Positions 1 through 7,086 are shown, counted from the first letter of the stretch. The stretch: DNA of 37,297 nt from Candidatus Zhuqueibacterota bacterium (GCA_016927835.1 JAFGMA010000096.1:1-37297); one strand, 5' to 3'. Translations and numbers: made by a program. Notes: generated by a model from the letters alone, not told the origin.

Positions 1-15
1 ATAATGATACAAAAT

Positions 16-41
16 TTGCATGTAAAATGCAACCTTTTTTT
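16..41 (+). terminator. Candidate rho-independent terminator
   Basis: A 6-bp perfect inverted repeat (TTGCAT, 5-nt loop, ATGCAA) is followed after CC by seven T residues. It could end a plus-strand gene lying left of the window. The stem is short and AT-rich, so this is only moderately supported. Confidence 0.45.
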
Positions 42-173
42 ATATCTAATCTTATTTTATTCAAGTAATTAGTCGCTCTTGTAGAACGCTAAATGCCGGT
101 TTACGGTTGAAATTTAAATTAGCCGCATGATTGAAATATGTTTATTTAAATTGCTATTTAGCGACCAAAATAA

Positions 174-443
174 ATGGCTTTTGGAATATCCCGAAAAACG
201 ACTAACCTAACAAAGCGACTGGAAGAATTGGCGAATGCTGTTAAAGAAATGATGGCAACGTTTGACCTGCCTAAAGGATTCAGTCTGTATAATTGCTTCA
301 ACCTTGAAAAACGAGAAGATCAAGAACGATGTAAAAAATTAGAACGTTGGATAGCAGATCATCCAGAATATGAGGAAAAAATCGATATCCTTAAAATCAG
401 TAAAATTGATGTTTCAGGAACCGCATTAATTCAAGAAACATGA
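174..443 (+). CDS. Hypothetical small protein of the integrated element
   Basis: An 89-residue soluble, charged protein that I do not recognise. It has no signal peptide or membrane segment. The N-terminal third (about residues 10-30) could form a helix, and the middle is rich in Glu, Arg and Lys with a single CxxxEKRE stretch. No clear ribosome binding site precedes the ATG, so the start is uncertain. It lies in the AT-rich left end with the integrase and excisionase-like genes and is probably accessory cargo of that element. It could also be a chance ORF, but its length and codon content favour a real gene. Confidence 0.5.
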   Translation: MAFGISRKTTNLTKRLEELANAVKEMMATFDLPKGFSLYNCFNLEKREDQERCKKLERWIADHPEYEEKIDILKISKIDVSGTALIQET

Positions 444-534
444 AGATAACCGTTACCAAATAGTATCAAATTTGCGGATATTTGACTCTATAACAAAAAT
501 AAATATAAATACTAAGGCGATGGGACACTATATC

Positions 535-798
535 ATGGCAAAGAAAATGCGAAGCATGACATTAAAAACAGTAGGTGATGTCAATCGATTACTTGCCGCG
601 ACCATAAATGAACTGCGTCGAGATGAGATCGATAGTGCAAAGGCTTCCAAAATCGGTTATTTATGCAATATCTTAATTGGTGGGATTCGTATTTATGAAT
701 TTGAAAGAAGGTTGAACGATCTTGATAGCGAAGTCAATCAATTAAGAGAAAAAGTAGAAATTAAGACCTTGCAATCAAAAACTGTCAATGCATTTTGA
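535..798 (+). CDS. Small coiled-coil protein typical of mobile elements
   Basis: An 87-residue protein with a helical middle (about residues 10-50) of the pattern 'TxxDVxRLLAxTINELRxxEID...IGYLxxIL'. A short leucine-rich coiled coil with a DLDSEVNQL stretch follows. From memory, proteins with this arrangement recur beside integrases in prophages and integrative elements, but their function is unknown. The ORF is open from a TTG at 472. I chose the ATG at 535 because the conserved-looking part begins just after it; the ATG at 520 is an alternative and neither has a strong ribosome binding site. It is followed by the broken Cys-rich gene at 824. Confidence 0.6.
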   Translation: MAKKMRSMTLKTVGDVNRLLAATINELRRDEIDSAKASKIGYLCNILIGGIRIYEFERRLNDLDSEVNQLREKVEIKTLQSKTVNAF

Positions 799-823
799 TT
801 AGATTTAGTTGAGGAAAAGGATA

Positions 824-1018
824 ATGAAGAATTTAACACCCGTAAAAGCGATTAGGCTAAAGTGTCTCTAATGCTGTGTAGGCTCTCCACAGGAAGTGCG
901 ATTGTGTCATTTAGAAGATTGTCCTCTCTGGGCGTTTCGCATGGGTAAAAATCCGAATCGAAAGGGAATTGGTTACAGAAACAATGTTACAGAGAAAAAC
1001 GAGCACTCTACTACGTGA
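824..1018 (+). pseudogene. Cys-rich accessory protein gene interrupted by in-frame TAA
   Basis: Reading from the ATG at 824 (preceded by GAGG) gives a 64-residue frame with one internal stop, TAA at 869-871 (codon 16), ending in TGA at 1016-1018. The product around the stop reads KAIRLKCL-stop-CCVGSPQEVRLC, then CPLWAFRMGKNP. This matches from memory a small Cys-rich family common in phages and integrative elements (pattern KCLxCCxGSxxEVRLCxxxxCPLxPYRxGKNP). The stop falls where that family usually has Glu or Asp, and GAA to TAA is one base change. Everything downstream stays in frame, so this looks like a recent nonsense mutation. UAA is not a selenocysteine codon. No reinitiation site restores the N-terminal Cys motif. 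Confidence 0.65.
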
Positions 1019-1110
1019 ATTTCTTAAAAAGTGATATAAAATTAAGTACTAAAGAAACAACTGGGTTAATTACAGCTTTTGTAAGCAAATATTCTGTTAT
1101 TACAAACAAT

Positions 1111-1302
1111 ATGGAAAAAAGCATAAAAAGATTGCTGGATGCGAAATCAGCGGCAGAGTATTTATCTATTAGCCGATCCAAGCTTTATCAATGGGTTGAT
1201 GCTGGCAAGATACCAAGCGTCAGGATAGATAGCAGGCGGCTTTTTGATATTTTGGAACTCAATGAATTTGTAGAGCAGCTTAAACGAGAGCAACGGAATT
1301 AG
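1111..1302 (+). CDS. Excisionase-like helix-turn-helix DNA-binding protein
   Basis: A 63-residue protein of the HTH_17/excisionase (MerR-like winged helix) type. The core LLDAKSAAEYLSISRSKLYQ is the helix-turn-helix, and WVDAGKIPSVRIDSRRLF is the wing and strand that usually contact DNA. Proteins of this type act as recombination directionality factors or regulators next to tyrosine integrases, and an integrase follows 113 bp downstream. The same frame is open back to a GTG at 1015 that overlaps the stop of the preceding broken gene, so a 95-residue coupled form is possible. I chose the ATG at 1111 because the family normally starts a few residues before the HTH. Confidence 0.7.
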   Translation: MEKSIKRLLDAKSAAEYLSISRSKLYQWVDAGKIPSVRIDSRRLFDILELNEFVEQLKREQRN

Positions 1303-1335
1303 GAGATTGTATTTTGGTTTCGAAACATTTTCTTG

Positions 1336-1363
1336 TTGCATTATTTGTGAAAAGTCCTATATT
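1336..1363 (+). promoter_or_regulatory. Candidate promoter for the integrase gene
   Basis: TTGCAT (1336-1341), 16 bp, TATATT (1358-1363), about 50 bp before the integrase start. The -10 box is good and the -35 box matches only in its first three bases. Weak to moderate support. Confidence 0.35.
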
Positions 1364-1415
1364 CTCATGGCGTAGGGCGTTTTGGCTTCTCTTTACAATC
1401 AAAGGAGAAGCTTGA

Positions 1416-2474
1416 ATGGGTGTTTATTCAAAAAAGAGGACAGACGGAACGACTGCCTGGTACTATGATTTTATGCATGATCGAGTCAGGTATCGGGGGA
1501 TCGGTGGTGCTACCAAAACCCAGGCATTACGAGCACTTGAGAAAAGACGTAGCGAAGTGTTAAGCGGAGAGTTCGGTATGGTCAATAAAGTTGGCAATCC
1601 GAAGATCGAGCAATTTGCCGAAGTCTATCTCCAAAGACGCCAGCATTTACGGAGTCATAAACGAGATGCTGTCTCGGTCAGGGCGCTGCTGAAATTTTTC
1701 AAGGGCGAGTTTCTGATGTCGATTAAGGCATCCGATATTGAAGATTATATCGGTAAGCGCAGGAAGGAGGGTGTTTCAAATGCCACCATAAATCGTGAAT
1801 TGGCTTGTTTGAAAAAGATGTACAATCTGGCAATTAAGTGGGGTGAGGCAAAACGAAATCCTGTAATAGACGTTGAGTTCTTGGAAGAACCACCAGGGCG
1901 GACACGATTTCTCTCTGAAGAAGAAGCCCAACGTTTGATTCAGTGTTCGAGTAATCACATAAAGCCAATTGTGATGACAGCGTTGAATACGGGAATGCGA
2001 CTTGGTGAGATTCTTGCATTGCGATGGGAGCATGTTCATATCAGGAATGTGATTGAGCCATACCTGGAAGTTGCACAGACAAAAAATAACAAGAAAAGAT
2101 TTATCCCTCTCAATGATGATATGGTAGATTTATTCATAAGTCTCGAAGATAACGGTTCTCAGTATGTATTTCTTGGAACACGTGGGGAACGACTAACAAC
2201 AATAAGCAAGCCATTTATTAGTGCGCTTAAGCGTGCAGGAATTGAAGATTTCCGATTTCACGACTTGAGGCACACTTTCGCGTCGCATTATATTATGAAT
2301 GGGGGCGATCTGTTGGCTCTGAAAGAAATATTGGGTCACAGTGATTTGAAGATGGTACAACGGTATGCTCATTTAGCATCATCCCACAAGCGGAGACAGA
2401 TAAACAATCTTAAGGGAAAATTTACAATTTGCCACCTATTTGCCACCGGAGAGGAAATTGCGGCAAGCGGATAA
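1416..2474 (+). CDS. Tyrosine recombinase / phage-type integrase
   Basis: A 352-residue site-specific recombinase that would insert and excise the left-hand element by strand exchange through a phosphotyrosine intermediate. An N-terminal DNA-binding region (AP2-like, about 1-55) is followed by a SAM-like core-binding domain (about 62-150) and the catalytic domain (about 162-335). All catalytic positions are visible: Arg195 in TGMRLGE, Lys223, His282 and Arg285 in FHDLRHTFASH, His308 in LGHSD and the nucleophile Tyr317 in QRYAHL. The ATG at 1416 has a good AAAGGAG site. The gene is full length and apparently intact. It ends 46 bp from the 3' end of a tRNA gene, the usual arrangement for tRNA-targeting elements. 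Confidence 0.93.
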   Translation: MGVYSKKRTDGTTAWYYDFMHDRVRYRGIGGATKTQALRALEKRRSEVLSGEFGMVNKVGNPKIEQFAEVYLQRRQHLRSHKRDAVSVRALLKFFKGEFLMSIKASDIEDYIGKRRKEGVSNATINRELACLKKMYNLAIKWGEAKRNPVIDVEFLEEPPGRTRFLSEEEAQRLIQCSSNHIKPIVMTALNTGMRLGEILALRWEHVHIRNVIEPYLEVAQTKNNKKRFIPLNDDMVDLFISLEDNGSQYVFLGTRGERLTTISKPFISALKRAGIEDFRFHDLRHTFASHYIMNGGDLLALKEILGHSDLKMVQRYAHLASSHKRRQINNLKGKFTICHLFATGEEIAASG

Positions 2475-2481
2475 AAATATC

Positions 2482-2514
2482 AAATCCCTAAGTCTATAAA
2501 AAACTTAGGGATTT
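2482..2514 (-). terminator. Terminator between integrase and tRNA
   Basis: A perfect 12-bp inverted repeat (AAATCCCTAAGT / ACTTAGGGATTT) with a 9-nt loop. On the minus strand it directly follows the tRNA 3' end and is trailed by a T-rich run, so it most likely terminates the tRNA transcript. It could also stop integrase transcription entering from the other side. Confidence 0.7.
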
Positions 2515-2519
2515 AATAG

Positions 2520-2592
2520 TGGGCCCAGTAGGACTTGAACCTACGGCTAACGGATTATGAGTCCGCTGCTCTACCAACTGAGCTATGGGCCC
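2520..2592 (-). tRNA. tRNA with CAT anticodon, probably tRNA-Ile2 (lysidine-modified)
   Basis: The minus strand folds into a complete cloverleaf: acceptor GGGCCCA/TGGGCCC, D arm TAGCTCAGTTGGTAGAGC, anticodon stem GCGGA/TCCGT around loop CTCATAA, and T arm GTAGG-TTCAAGT-CCTAC. The discriminator base is A and CCA is not encoded. Anticodon CAT means elongator Met or the minor Ile tRNA whose C34 becomes lysidine. The C4-G69, C5-G68 and C6-G67 acceptor pairs resemble those recognised by TilS in E. coli tRNA-Ile2, so I favour Ile2. The paired G1-C72 argues against initiator tRNA. Its 3' end faces the integrase and is the likely attachment site. Confidence 0.93.
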
Positions 2593-2930
2593 CCATGAAA
2601 TTGGGTATCAATATACTGATTTTATTTCATCTTTTCAAGTTTTTTTTTAATGATAGGGAAAATTTTTCAATACATTGAGATGCGATGATATGCTTGAGGA
2701 AATTTGATCTGGCAGCGTGTTTTGCCGATGATGTGCTGTGGGCGCTGAAATATTGGTGCGTGTGAAAACGATCATGCGCCGGACTGAAAAAGAAAGGAAA
2801 ATATGATTGATTTTTTTTTGGTATCTTTTTATATTCGTTACGATAAACGGTCTCCGGAAGATTCCGCCATCATTTATTTTTATTGAAATGGGTGTGTGAC
2901 ATCGGTATCTGTCAAAAAGGAGGGAGCATC
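2593..2930. other. Gene-free stretch between tRNA and DUF1961 gene
   Basis: Holds the tRNA promoter on the minus strand and, further right, AT-rich DNA with several poly-T tracts. I see no coding region. A promoter for the downstream plus-strand gene must lie here, but no box pair stands out. Confidence 0.5.
2610..2638 (-). promoter_or_regulatory. sigma70-type promoter of the tRNA gene
   Basis: On the minus strand: TTGAAA (2638-2633), exactly 17 bp, TATATT (2615-2610). The -10 box ends 17 bp before the first base of the mature tRNA. Close to the housekeeping consensus with ideal spacing. Confidence 0.75.
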
Positions 2931-3641
2931 ATGCCTTTGGAATATAACAATCTGAATTTGCTTCACGAGGATAATTTTGCTGAGTTGAAGCAGTGGCATC
3001 ACGAAGGCGCCGGATCAATTCATCGCCTCGAAAAAGGGGGTATGCAATTGCAGTGTTTCGGCAGTCAGCAGGGCGGTCCCGGATGTATGGCGTTCTTTAG
3101 CCCGAATCTGCCCGATCAGATCTCAATCAGCTACGAGATTGTGGTGCACCGTCATGGGGGACTGGTCATCAATTACGTGGCGATTCGCGGTTTGAATGGG
3201 GAGGATCTGATAACCGATGCGGATCAGTTAGCGCCGCGAACGGGCGAGATGAAAAATTACTTTGCGTTGAAATGGGGCTTGCAGAGCTATCACGTTTCGT
3301 TTAGCCGCTTCGATGACCTGGGGCAGCATACGAATACTTCCAATTGGAGGCGGAATCCGGGTTCTCTGCTTGTCGGGCATGGGAATGATCTTGTCAAAGA
3401 ATTGCACCAGCGCTATCGCATTCGAATCACCAAAGACGAGGGCATTTTGCAGCTTTTTGTAAATGATGTGTTTGCGCATGGTGTCATCGACCGCGATCAA
3501 AGCCGATATCCCATCCCTGACACGGGCAAGTTTGGCTTTCGTCTGATCGGCTCGGATGTTAGCGCGGATGTGTCCAATTTGCGGATTCATCGGATCGAGC
3601 CACATTCGGCGCCCCGGCGGAATTCGGAAGGTGCTGTTTGA
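2931..3641 (+). CDS. DUF1961 family protein (YesU-like, concanavalin/glucanase fold)
   Basis: A 236-residue protein resembling Bacillus YesU and the DUF1961 family, predicted beta-sandwich proteins found in polysaccharide-use clusters. Matching features are the opening 'EDNF...W..EG', the middle LVINYVAIRGLNGEDL, the YHVSFSRFDD strand with the NWRRNPGSLLVGHGND segment, and the closing LFVNDVFAHGVID and GKFGFRLIGSD strands. No signal peptide is seen, so it is probably cytoplasmic. The frame is open from 2883, but the ATG at 2931 has a strong AAGGAGGG site 6 bp upstream and fits the family start. The decayed sulfatase-superfamily gene follows 55 bp later, suggesting a remnant carbohydrate or sulfate-ester locus. 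The molecular function of the family is not settled. Confidence 0.75.
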   Translation: MPLEYNNLNLLHEDNFAELKQWHHEGAGSIHRLEKGGMQLQCFGSQQGGPGCMAFFSPNLPDQISISYEIVVHRHGGLVINYVAIRGLNGEDLITDADQLAPRTGEMKNYFALKWGLQSYHVSFSRFDDLGQHTNTSNWRRNPGSLLVGHGNDLVKELHQRYRIRITKDEGILQLFVNDVFAHGVIDRDQSRYPIPDTGKFGFRLIGSDVSADVSNLRIHRIEPHSAPRRNSEGAV

Positions 3642-3696
3642 GCCAGTTTGTAAGCCGCAATCTTCAAAAAGGCTATAAAAGTCGGGATGGTAAAAA

Positions 3697-4102
3697 ATGA
3701 AGATTCCCAAAAATTTGAATGTTGTCTGGTTATGTTTGGATACATTGCGAGCCGACCATTTAAGCTGCTACGGCTATTTTAGAAAGACATCTCCAACGAT
3801 TGACCGGTTGGCTTCGGAAGGCGTGCTCGTTCCGCAATCGAGAGCAAATGCTGTTGCCACCGGACCCGCGTTTACTTCGATGTTTACCGGGCGTTATGCT
3901 GTGAATAACGGGTGGTACATGACCCCTTACGATCTGGGAGATATGATCAATTTTTCGGATACGATGCCAGTCTTGCCGGAGTGGATTCAGGATAGAGGCG
4001 GCATTACCACAGCGGCATTCGATAAAACGACGGAATGATCCCATGCTGAATCAACTGGCGCGAACCGAGGAATTGCGCCGCGCGCTGCACCCATTCCTGT
4101 GA
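3697..4102 (+). pseudogene. Truncated sulfatase/alkaline-phosphatase superfamily gene
   Basis: The first 113 codons are a clear sulfatase-like N-terminus: VVWLCLDTLRADHLSCYGY (metal-binding Asp15), TSPTIDRLASEGV and the helix MFTGRY. The frame stops at 4038. Overlapping that stop, one frame over, is DPMLNQLARTEELRRALHPF, ending at 4102. This reads like the C-terminal 'DP...N.LA...L' tail of the same family. Some 300 or more central codons are missing, so the gene has a large internal deletion and is surely non-functional. The nucleophile position, normally Cys or Ser in a CxPxR motif, is Thr55 in ATGPAF. The ancestor was therefore probably a phosphodiesterase-like member and not a formylglycine sulfatase. 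Confidence 0.8.
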
Positions 4103-4122
4103 TTTCATCCCGGTTTTTGTGC

Positions 4123-4908
4123 TCATTCTTTTGCCTGCGTTTTTTCTAGTTTCTCTTTTGACAATCTTTCGGTCCGTTTCTTCTCCCATTCCGGTGAATA
4201 TTTATCCATGGGGATCATTTCCAAAGCTTTTTTCGCCCAAATCACTGCTTGCGCATCATTACCGTCATTTGTGTAACCCCAGGCAACCGCTTCGTAGGTG
4301 GCTGAAATTTCGGGGAATAACATATTGTTCAGCTTGAAAACTTCAATCGCTTCCTTTGTTTTTTTCAATTTGATAAATTTATTCCCGACATTATTCAGCG
4401 CTTCCTGCATATATTTGCAGACCGAATCTTCAGTTGAAAGATAGTTGCATGTGAGCGTCACAATTTTCCATTGACCGTTTTCTTTCATCAGGCAGCGGCT
4501 TTCCTGAATTTTGTTTTTCACTTTTCGCCCCGGTAAATCCCAAACGAAGTGGTCAATATACGTAATCAATGCCGTGCTATTTTCGATATAAATTTTGAAC
4601 TCTTCGCTCGAAAATTCGACTGCCAGCGTATCCGGATTCGTTTCAAATTGCCTTTTAATGCTTTTTGCGATTTCATCCCAGCCAAAGATTTCATAGTATC
4701 TCGATTCAGTCGCATAACGTGAAACAGCGTAAGGTTTGTGAGCCCAGGCAGAAATAAAGCTGTCATAATCCCGGTTGACCCAGGCGGTGGTTTCTTTGAG
4801 GACAAGTGCTTTGATGGCGTTTTCTTCCGCAGTGATATCGCCGGTTTGCCTGGTGCAGTTAATGGCAAATAACACCGTAAAGACGAGTAATAATTGAAGC
4901 TTACTCAT
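4123..4908 (-). CDS. Lipoprotein with NTF2-like domain and C-terminal helical repeats
   Basis: A 261-residue protein with a hydrophobic N-terminus ending in LFAINC (Cys18). The lipobox is relaxed, with Asn at -1. Residues about 25-145 resemble NTF2-like/SnoaL (DUF4440-type) domains: a helical start with AWVNRDYDSFISAW, then alternating strands including WKIVTLTCNY. Residues about 160-235 look like TPR-type helices (EAIEVFKLNNMLFPE, AVIWAKKALEMIP). The tail is highly charged. An ideal AAAGGAGG site precedes the start. It is convergent with the pseudogene and stands alone on its strand. A 19-bp palindrome lies 62 bp upstream of the start. The ligand or role is unknown; NTF2-like domains are used both as enzymes and as binding folds. 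Confidence 0.75.
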   Translation of the reverse strand: MSKLQLLLVFTVLFAINCTRQTGDITAEENAIKALVLKETTAWVNRDYDSFISAWAHKPYAVSRYATESRYYEIFGWDEIAKSIKRQFETNPDTLAVEFSSEEFKIYIENSTALITYIDHFVWDLPGRKVKNKIQESRCLMKENGQWKIVTLTCNYLSTEDSVCKYMQEALNNVGNKFIKLKKTKEAIEVFKLNNMLFPEISATYEAVAWGYTNDGNDAQAVIWAKKALEMIPMDKYSPEWEKKRTERLSKEKLEKTQAKE

Positions 4909-5730
4909 GGTAACCTCCTTTTGATCAATCAGGTGAAATGTTGAATTACGGCTGCTACTTGAGCATGGCTTGATTTAATTTAAATCAACACGTTTTTTCA
5001 TAGAAAGCACAAAATATTTGATGCTCAGGCACCTTTACCTTTGGAGGATTAGATAATCCGGGACGTGGTAGAGCAGTCGCAGGAGCAGCGATGAAAATAG
5101 AAATAGGATACGAATGGCAGAATCTGAGAGAGCGGGAATCCGTTTCAGAAATGAAGGCTATGGCTAATCGGTTTCAGAGAAAATCGAATTTGGTTTAAGG
5201 TCTATATACCAATTTTTTTTTAAAATGTCAAGCTTAATATCGAAAAAGGTATTAACTCGGTGATTGAAGGTCGATTCTTTAAAATCGGTGAAAATATGGT
5301 GTGCGCTGAAGCTTGCGGCGCATAAAGGCGCCGCACTCCGGATCTTGTTTAATTGTTGTAGGATGGAAAGAGGCGTAAATAAAACGGCAGCATTTCTTTC
5401 TCGAATCAGCAATCGCATGGTTTGAGAAGGAATTATCATTGAGATTTAATTTTTTTATTATTATATTGGACAGGCAAATTTAAGCGACTGCCCTTTCATA
5501 AAGTATGGAATTCGAGAGAGGGGATTACGCGGATTCTCAGCATGATGCTGAAATTTATGCGTCTGAAGCAGCATTGCTTCTTGGATTCTTTAAGAAAATA
5601 ACAGCTTCTTCATCCATGCAAATGCTCGGAAGCTTTTTCTGATTTTATAATAAGGATCGATGAGCAGGATGTCTCTGCAACACCCTAACTCACATTAAGC
5701 TCCAGACATTTTTAAGCGGAGGTATGTAAA
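4909..5730. other. Long gene-free stretch with small hairpins
   Basis: No supported gene in 822 bp. Contents: the 19-bp palindrome at 4970-4988; a GC-rich 7-bp hairpin (GCGGCGC/GCGCCGC, 5315-5334) in otherwise AT-rich DNA; a GAAGCA/TGCTTC hairpin near 5564-5579; and a TATAAT at 5646-5651, 80 bp before the RDD gene, without a convincing -35 box. A 91-codon minus-strand ORF inside has no family features. The stretch could be decayed coding DNA or hold a small RNA. Confidence 0.5.
4970..4988. promoter_or_regulatory. 19-bp perfect palindrome, candidate operator
   Basis: TTGATTTAATTTAAATCAA: two 9-bp arms that match perfectly around one central base, centred about 70 bp upstream of the lipoprotein start at 4908. 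Its size and symmetry fit a dimeric repressor site. The regulator is not identifiable from the window. Confidence 0.45.
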
Positions 5731-6171
5731 ATGAATGCTAACACTTTTAGCTACGCGGGTTTCTGGCGACGTTTTGCCGCTTATGTTTTCGATTCAGTGA
5801 TTTTGGGTTATTTTTTCAATAACATTTACTGGTTCATCGTGAATCAAATGAGACTTGGGTTCAGGGGTGATGTGGATTCGGAATTGATCTCGACATTTGT
5901 GATTTTTCCGATCTTTGGGATTATTGCTTGGTGTTATTTTAGCGGTATGGAGAGCTCGCCCTTGCAGGCAACGGTTGGCAAATACCTGGTTGGCATTTAT
6001 GTCACCGATAGCAATGGTGAACGGATTTCCTTCGGTCGCGCGACAGGGCGCTATTTTGCCAAAATTCTCTCGGGCATCATTTTGTCGATCGGCTATTTGA
6101 TGGCGGGATTCACGGAGAAAAAGCAGGCTTTGCATGATATGGTTGCCAACAGCCTCGTGCTTAAACGCTAG
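5731..6171 (+). CDS. RDD family membrane protein (copy 1)
   Basis: A 146-residue integral membrane protein of the RDD family, named for conserved Arg and Asp residues; its members have few known functions, and ion or solute exchange has been proposed for some. Visible hallmarks are GFWRRFAAYVFDSVIL in helix 1, a second helix at about 55-75, the conserved ATVGKYLVGIYV strand and GRATGRYFAKIL leading into helix 3, and the closing KKQALHDMVANSLVLKR. GGAGGT lies 7 bp before the ATG. A close paralogue follows 73 bp downstream. Confidence 0.85.
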   Translation: MNANTFSYAGFWRRFAAYVFDSVILGYFFNNIYWFIVNQMRLGFRGDVDSELISTFVIFPIFGIIAWCYFSGMESSPLQATVGKYLVGIYVTDSNGERISFGRATGRYFAKILSGIILSIGYLMAGFTEKKQALHDMVANSLVLKR

Positions 6172-6244
6172 ACTTGAATGTCGGATTTCCATTACAAATG
6201 CATTCGCTAGCTGATATCAATCGTACACATTCAAGTAATGAAAA

Positions 6245-6823
6245 ATGGGTATGCATAACATGACCAATCAAAATACAAGCTATGCCGGCTTTTGGCGTCG
6301 TTTCGCCGCAAACATCATCGACAGCGTGATAGTATTCCATATCCTGTCGGAATTCTATTTTACGTTGGTTTCACAAACCAGAATGATCCTATTAAAAACC
6401 GCAGGAAGCAACCGGGAATTGCTGCATAAATTGCTGGAGATTTTTCCTTTTTGGGAAGACTTGAATTATTATTTAATGACGAGCGAACAGGTGGGCTCCG
6501 ATACGCACAATATGGCTCATTTGCTCGCAATCAGAATTGCCCTGATTTTTTTCCTTACTCCGCTGCCTTTCATTTTCAGTTGGTGTTATTTCAGCGGTTT
6601 GGAAAGCTCGCCCTTGCGAGCGACGCCGGGCAAGCTTGCGCTTGGGATATACGTTGCCGATATGGAGGGGAAACGGATATCCTTCGGCAGAGCAACAGCG
6701 CGCCATTTCAGCAAAATTGTGTCGAATATGACGATGAATGTCGGATATTTGATGGCAGGGTTCAGCATGAAAAAACAGGCGCTACATGATATGGTCGCAT
6801 CCTGCCTGATTTTGAAAAAATGA
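6245..6823 (+). CDS. RDD family membrane protein (copy 2)
   Basis: A 192-residue paralogue of the preceding gene. The shared blocks are YAGFWRRFAA, WCYFSGLESSPLRATPGK, RISFGRATARHFSKIV and KKQALHDMVASCLILKK. It differs by about 45 extra residues between helices 1 and 2 (roughly 45-90), a hydrophilic loop rich in Arg, Asn and Thr. The start could also be the in-frame ATG at 6260 (MTNQNTSYAGF); neither has a strong ribosome binding site. The gene probably arose by tandem duplication and then diverged. It is followed by a palindromic repeat and is convergent with the metal-transport permease gene. Confidence 0.83.
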   Translation: MGMHNMTNQNTSYAGFWRRFAANIIDSVIVFHILSEFYFTLVSQTRMILLKTAGSNRELLHKLLEIFPFWEDLNYYLMTSEQVGSDTHNMAHLLAIRIALIFFLTPLPFIFSWCYFSGLESSPLRATPGKLALGIYVADMEGKRISFGRATARHFSKIVSNMTMNVGYLMAGFSMKKQALHDMVASCLILKK

Positions 6824-6876
6824 CGCCGGCTATCGTTCGCGTATAATTAGTGTCTGTCCGAGAACTACCTTTTAGC

Positions 6877-6983
6877 TGTCATTGCGAGTGACGGAGGAGC
6901 GAAGCAATCTCTTTGAATATAAGCACTTACTGATGAGATTGCTTCGGCTGGGCGCCCCCGGCAAAAAACGCCTCGCAATGACA
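6877..6983. repeat. Palindromic dispersed repeat with nested inverted arms
   Basis: Outer arms TGTCATTGCGAG (6877-6888) and CTCGCAATGACA (6972-6983) are perfect complements. Inner arms GAAGCAATCTC (6901-6911) and GAGATTGCTTC (6935-6945) also pair. From memory, elements with these arms (TGTCATTGCGAG...GAAGCAATCTC) are common in many unrelated bacterial genomes as short non-coding interspersed palindromes. It sits between convergent genes, where the long hairpin could act as a bidirectional terminator. Confidence 0.75.
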
Positions 6984-7086
6984 TTTAGTGGACTTTTCGT
7001 TCAGGCTCTAATTAAGGTCGGAAGGCGGGCATTGTTCTTTCGTGAAGAAATGATCTGGCGAATGCAGTTGCATCGCTGCGGCGCAA

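Noticed and set aside
869..871. Selenocysteine or pyrrolysine recoding of the internal stop
   Set aside because: The codon is TAA, whereas selenocysteine uses TGA and pyrrolysine TAG; no special downstream structure was seen.
3228..3710. 160-codon minus-strand ORF
   Set aside because: Lies inside the DUF1961 gene on the opposite strand, has no ribosome binding site or family features, and the plus-strand gene is clear.
5164..5439. 91-codon minus-strand ORF in the gene-poor stretch
   Set aside because: No recognisable pattern, weak start, and it spans the GC-rich hairpin at 5315-5334; probably chance.
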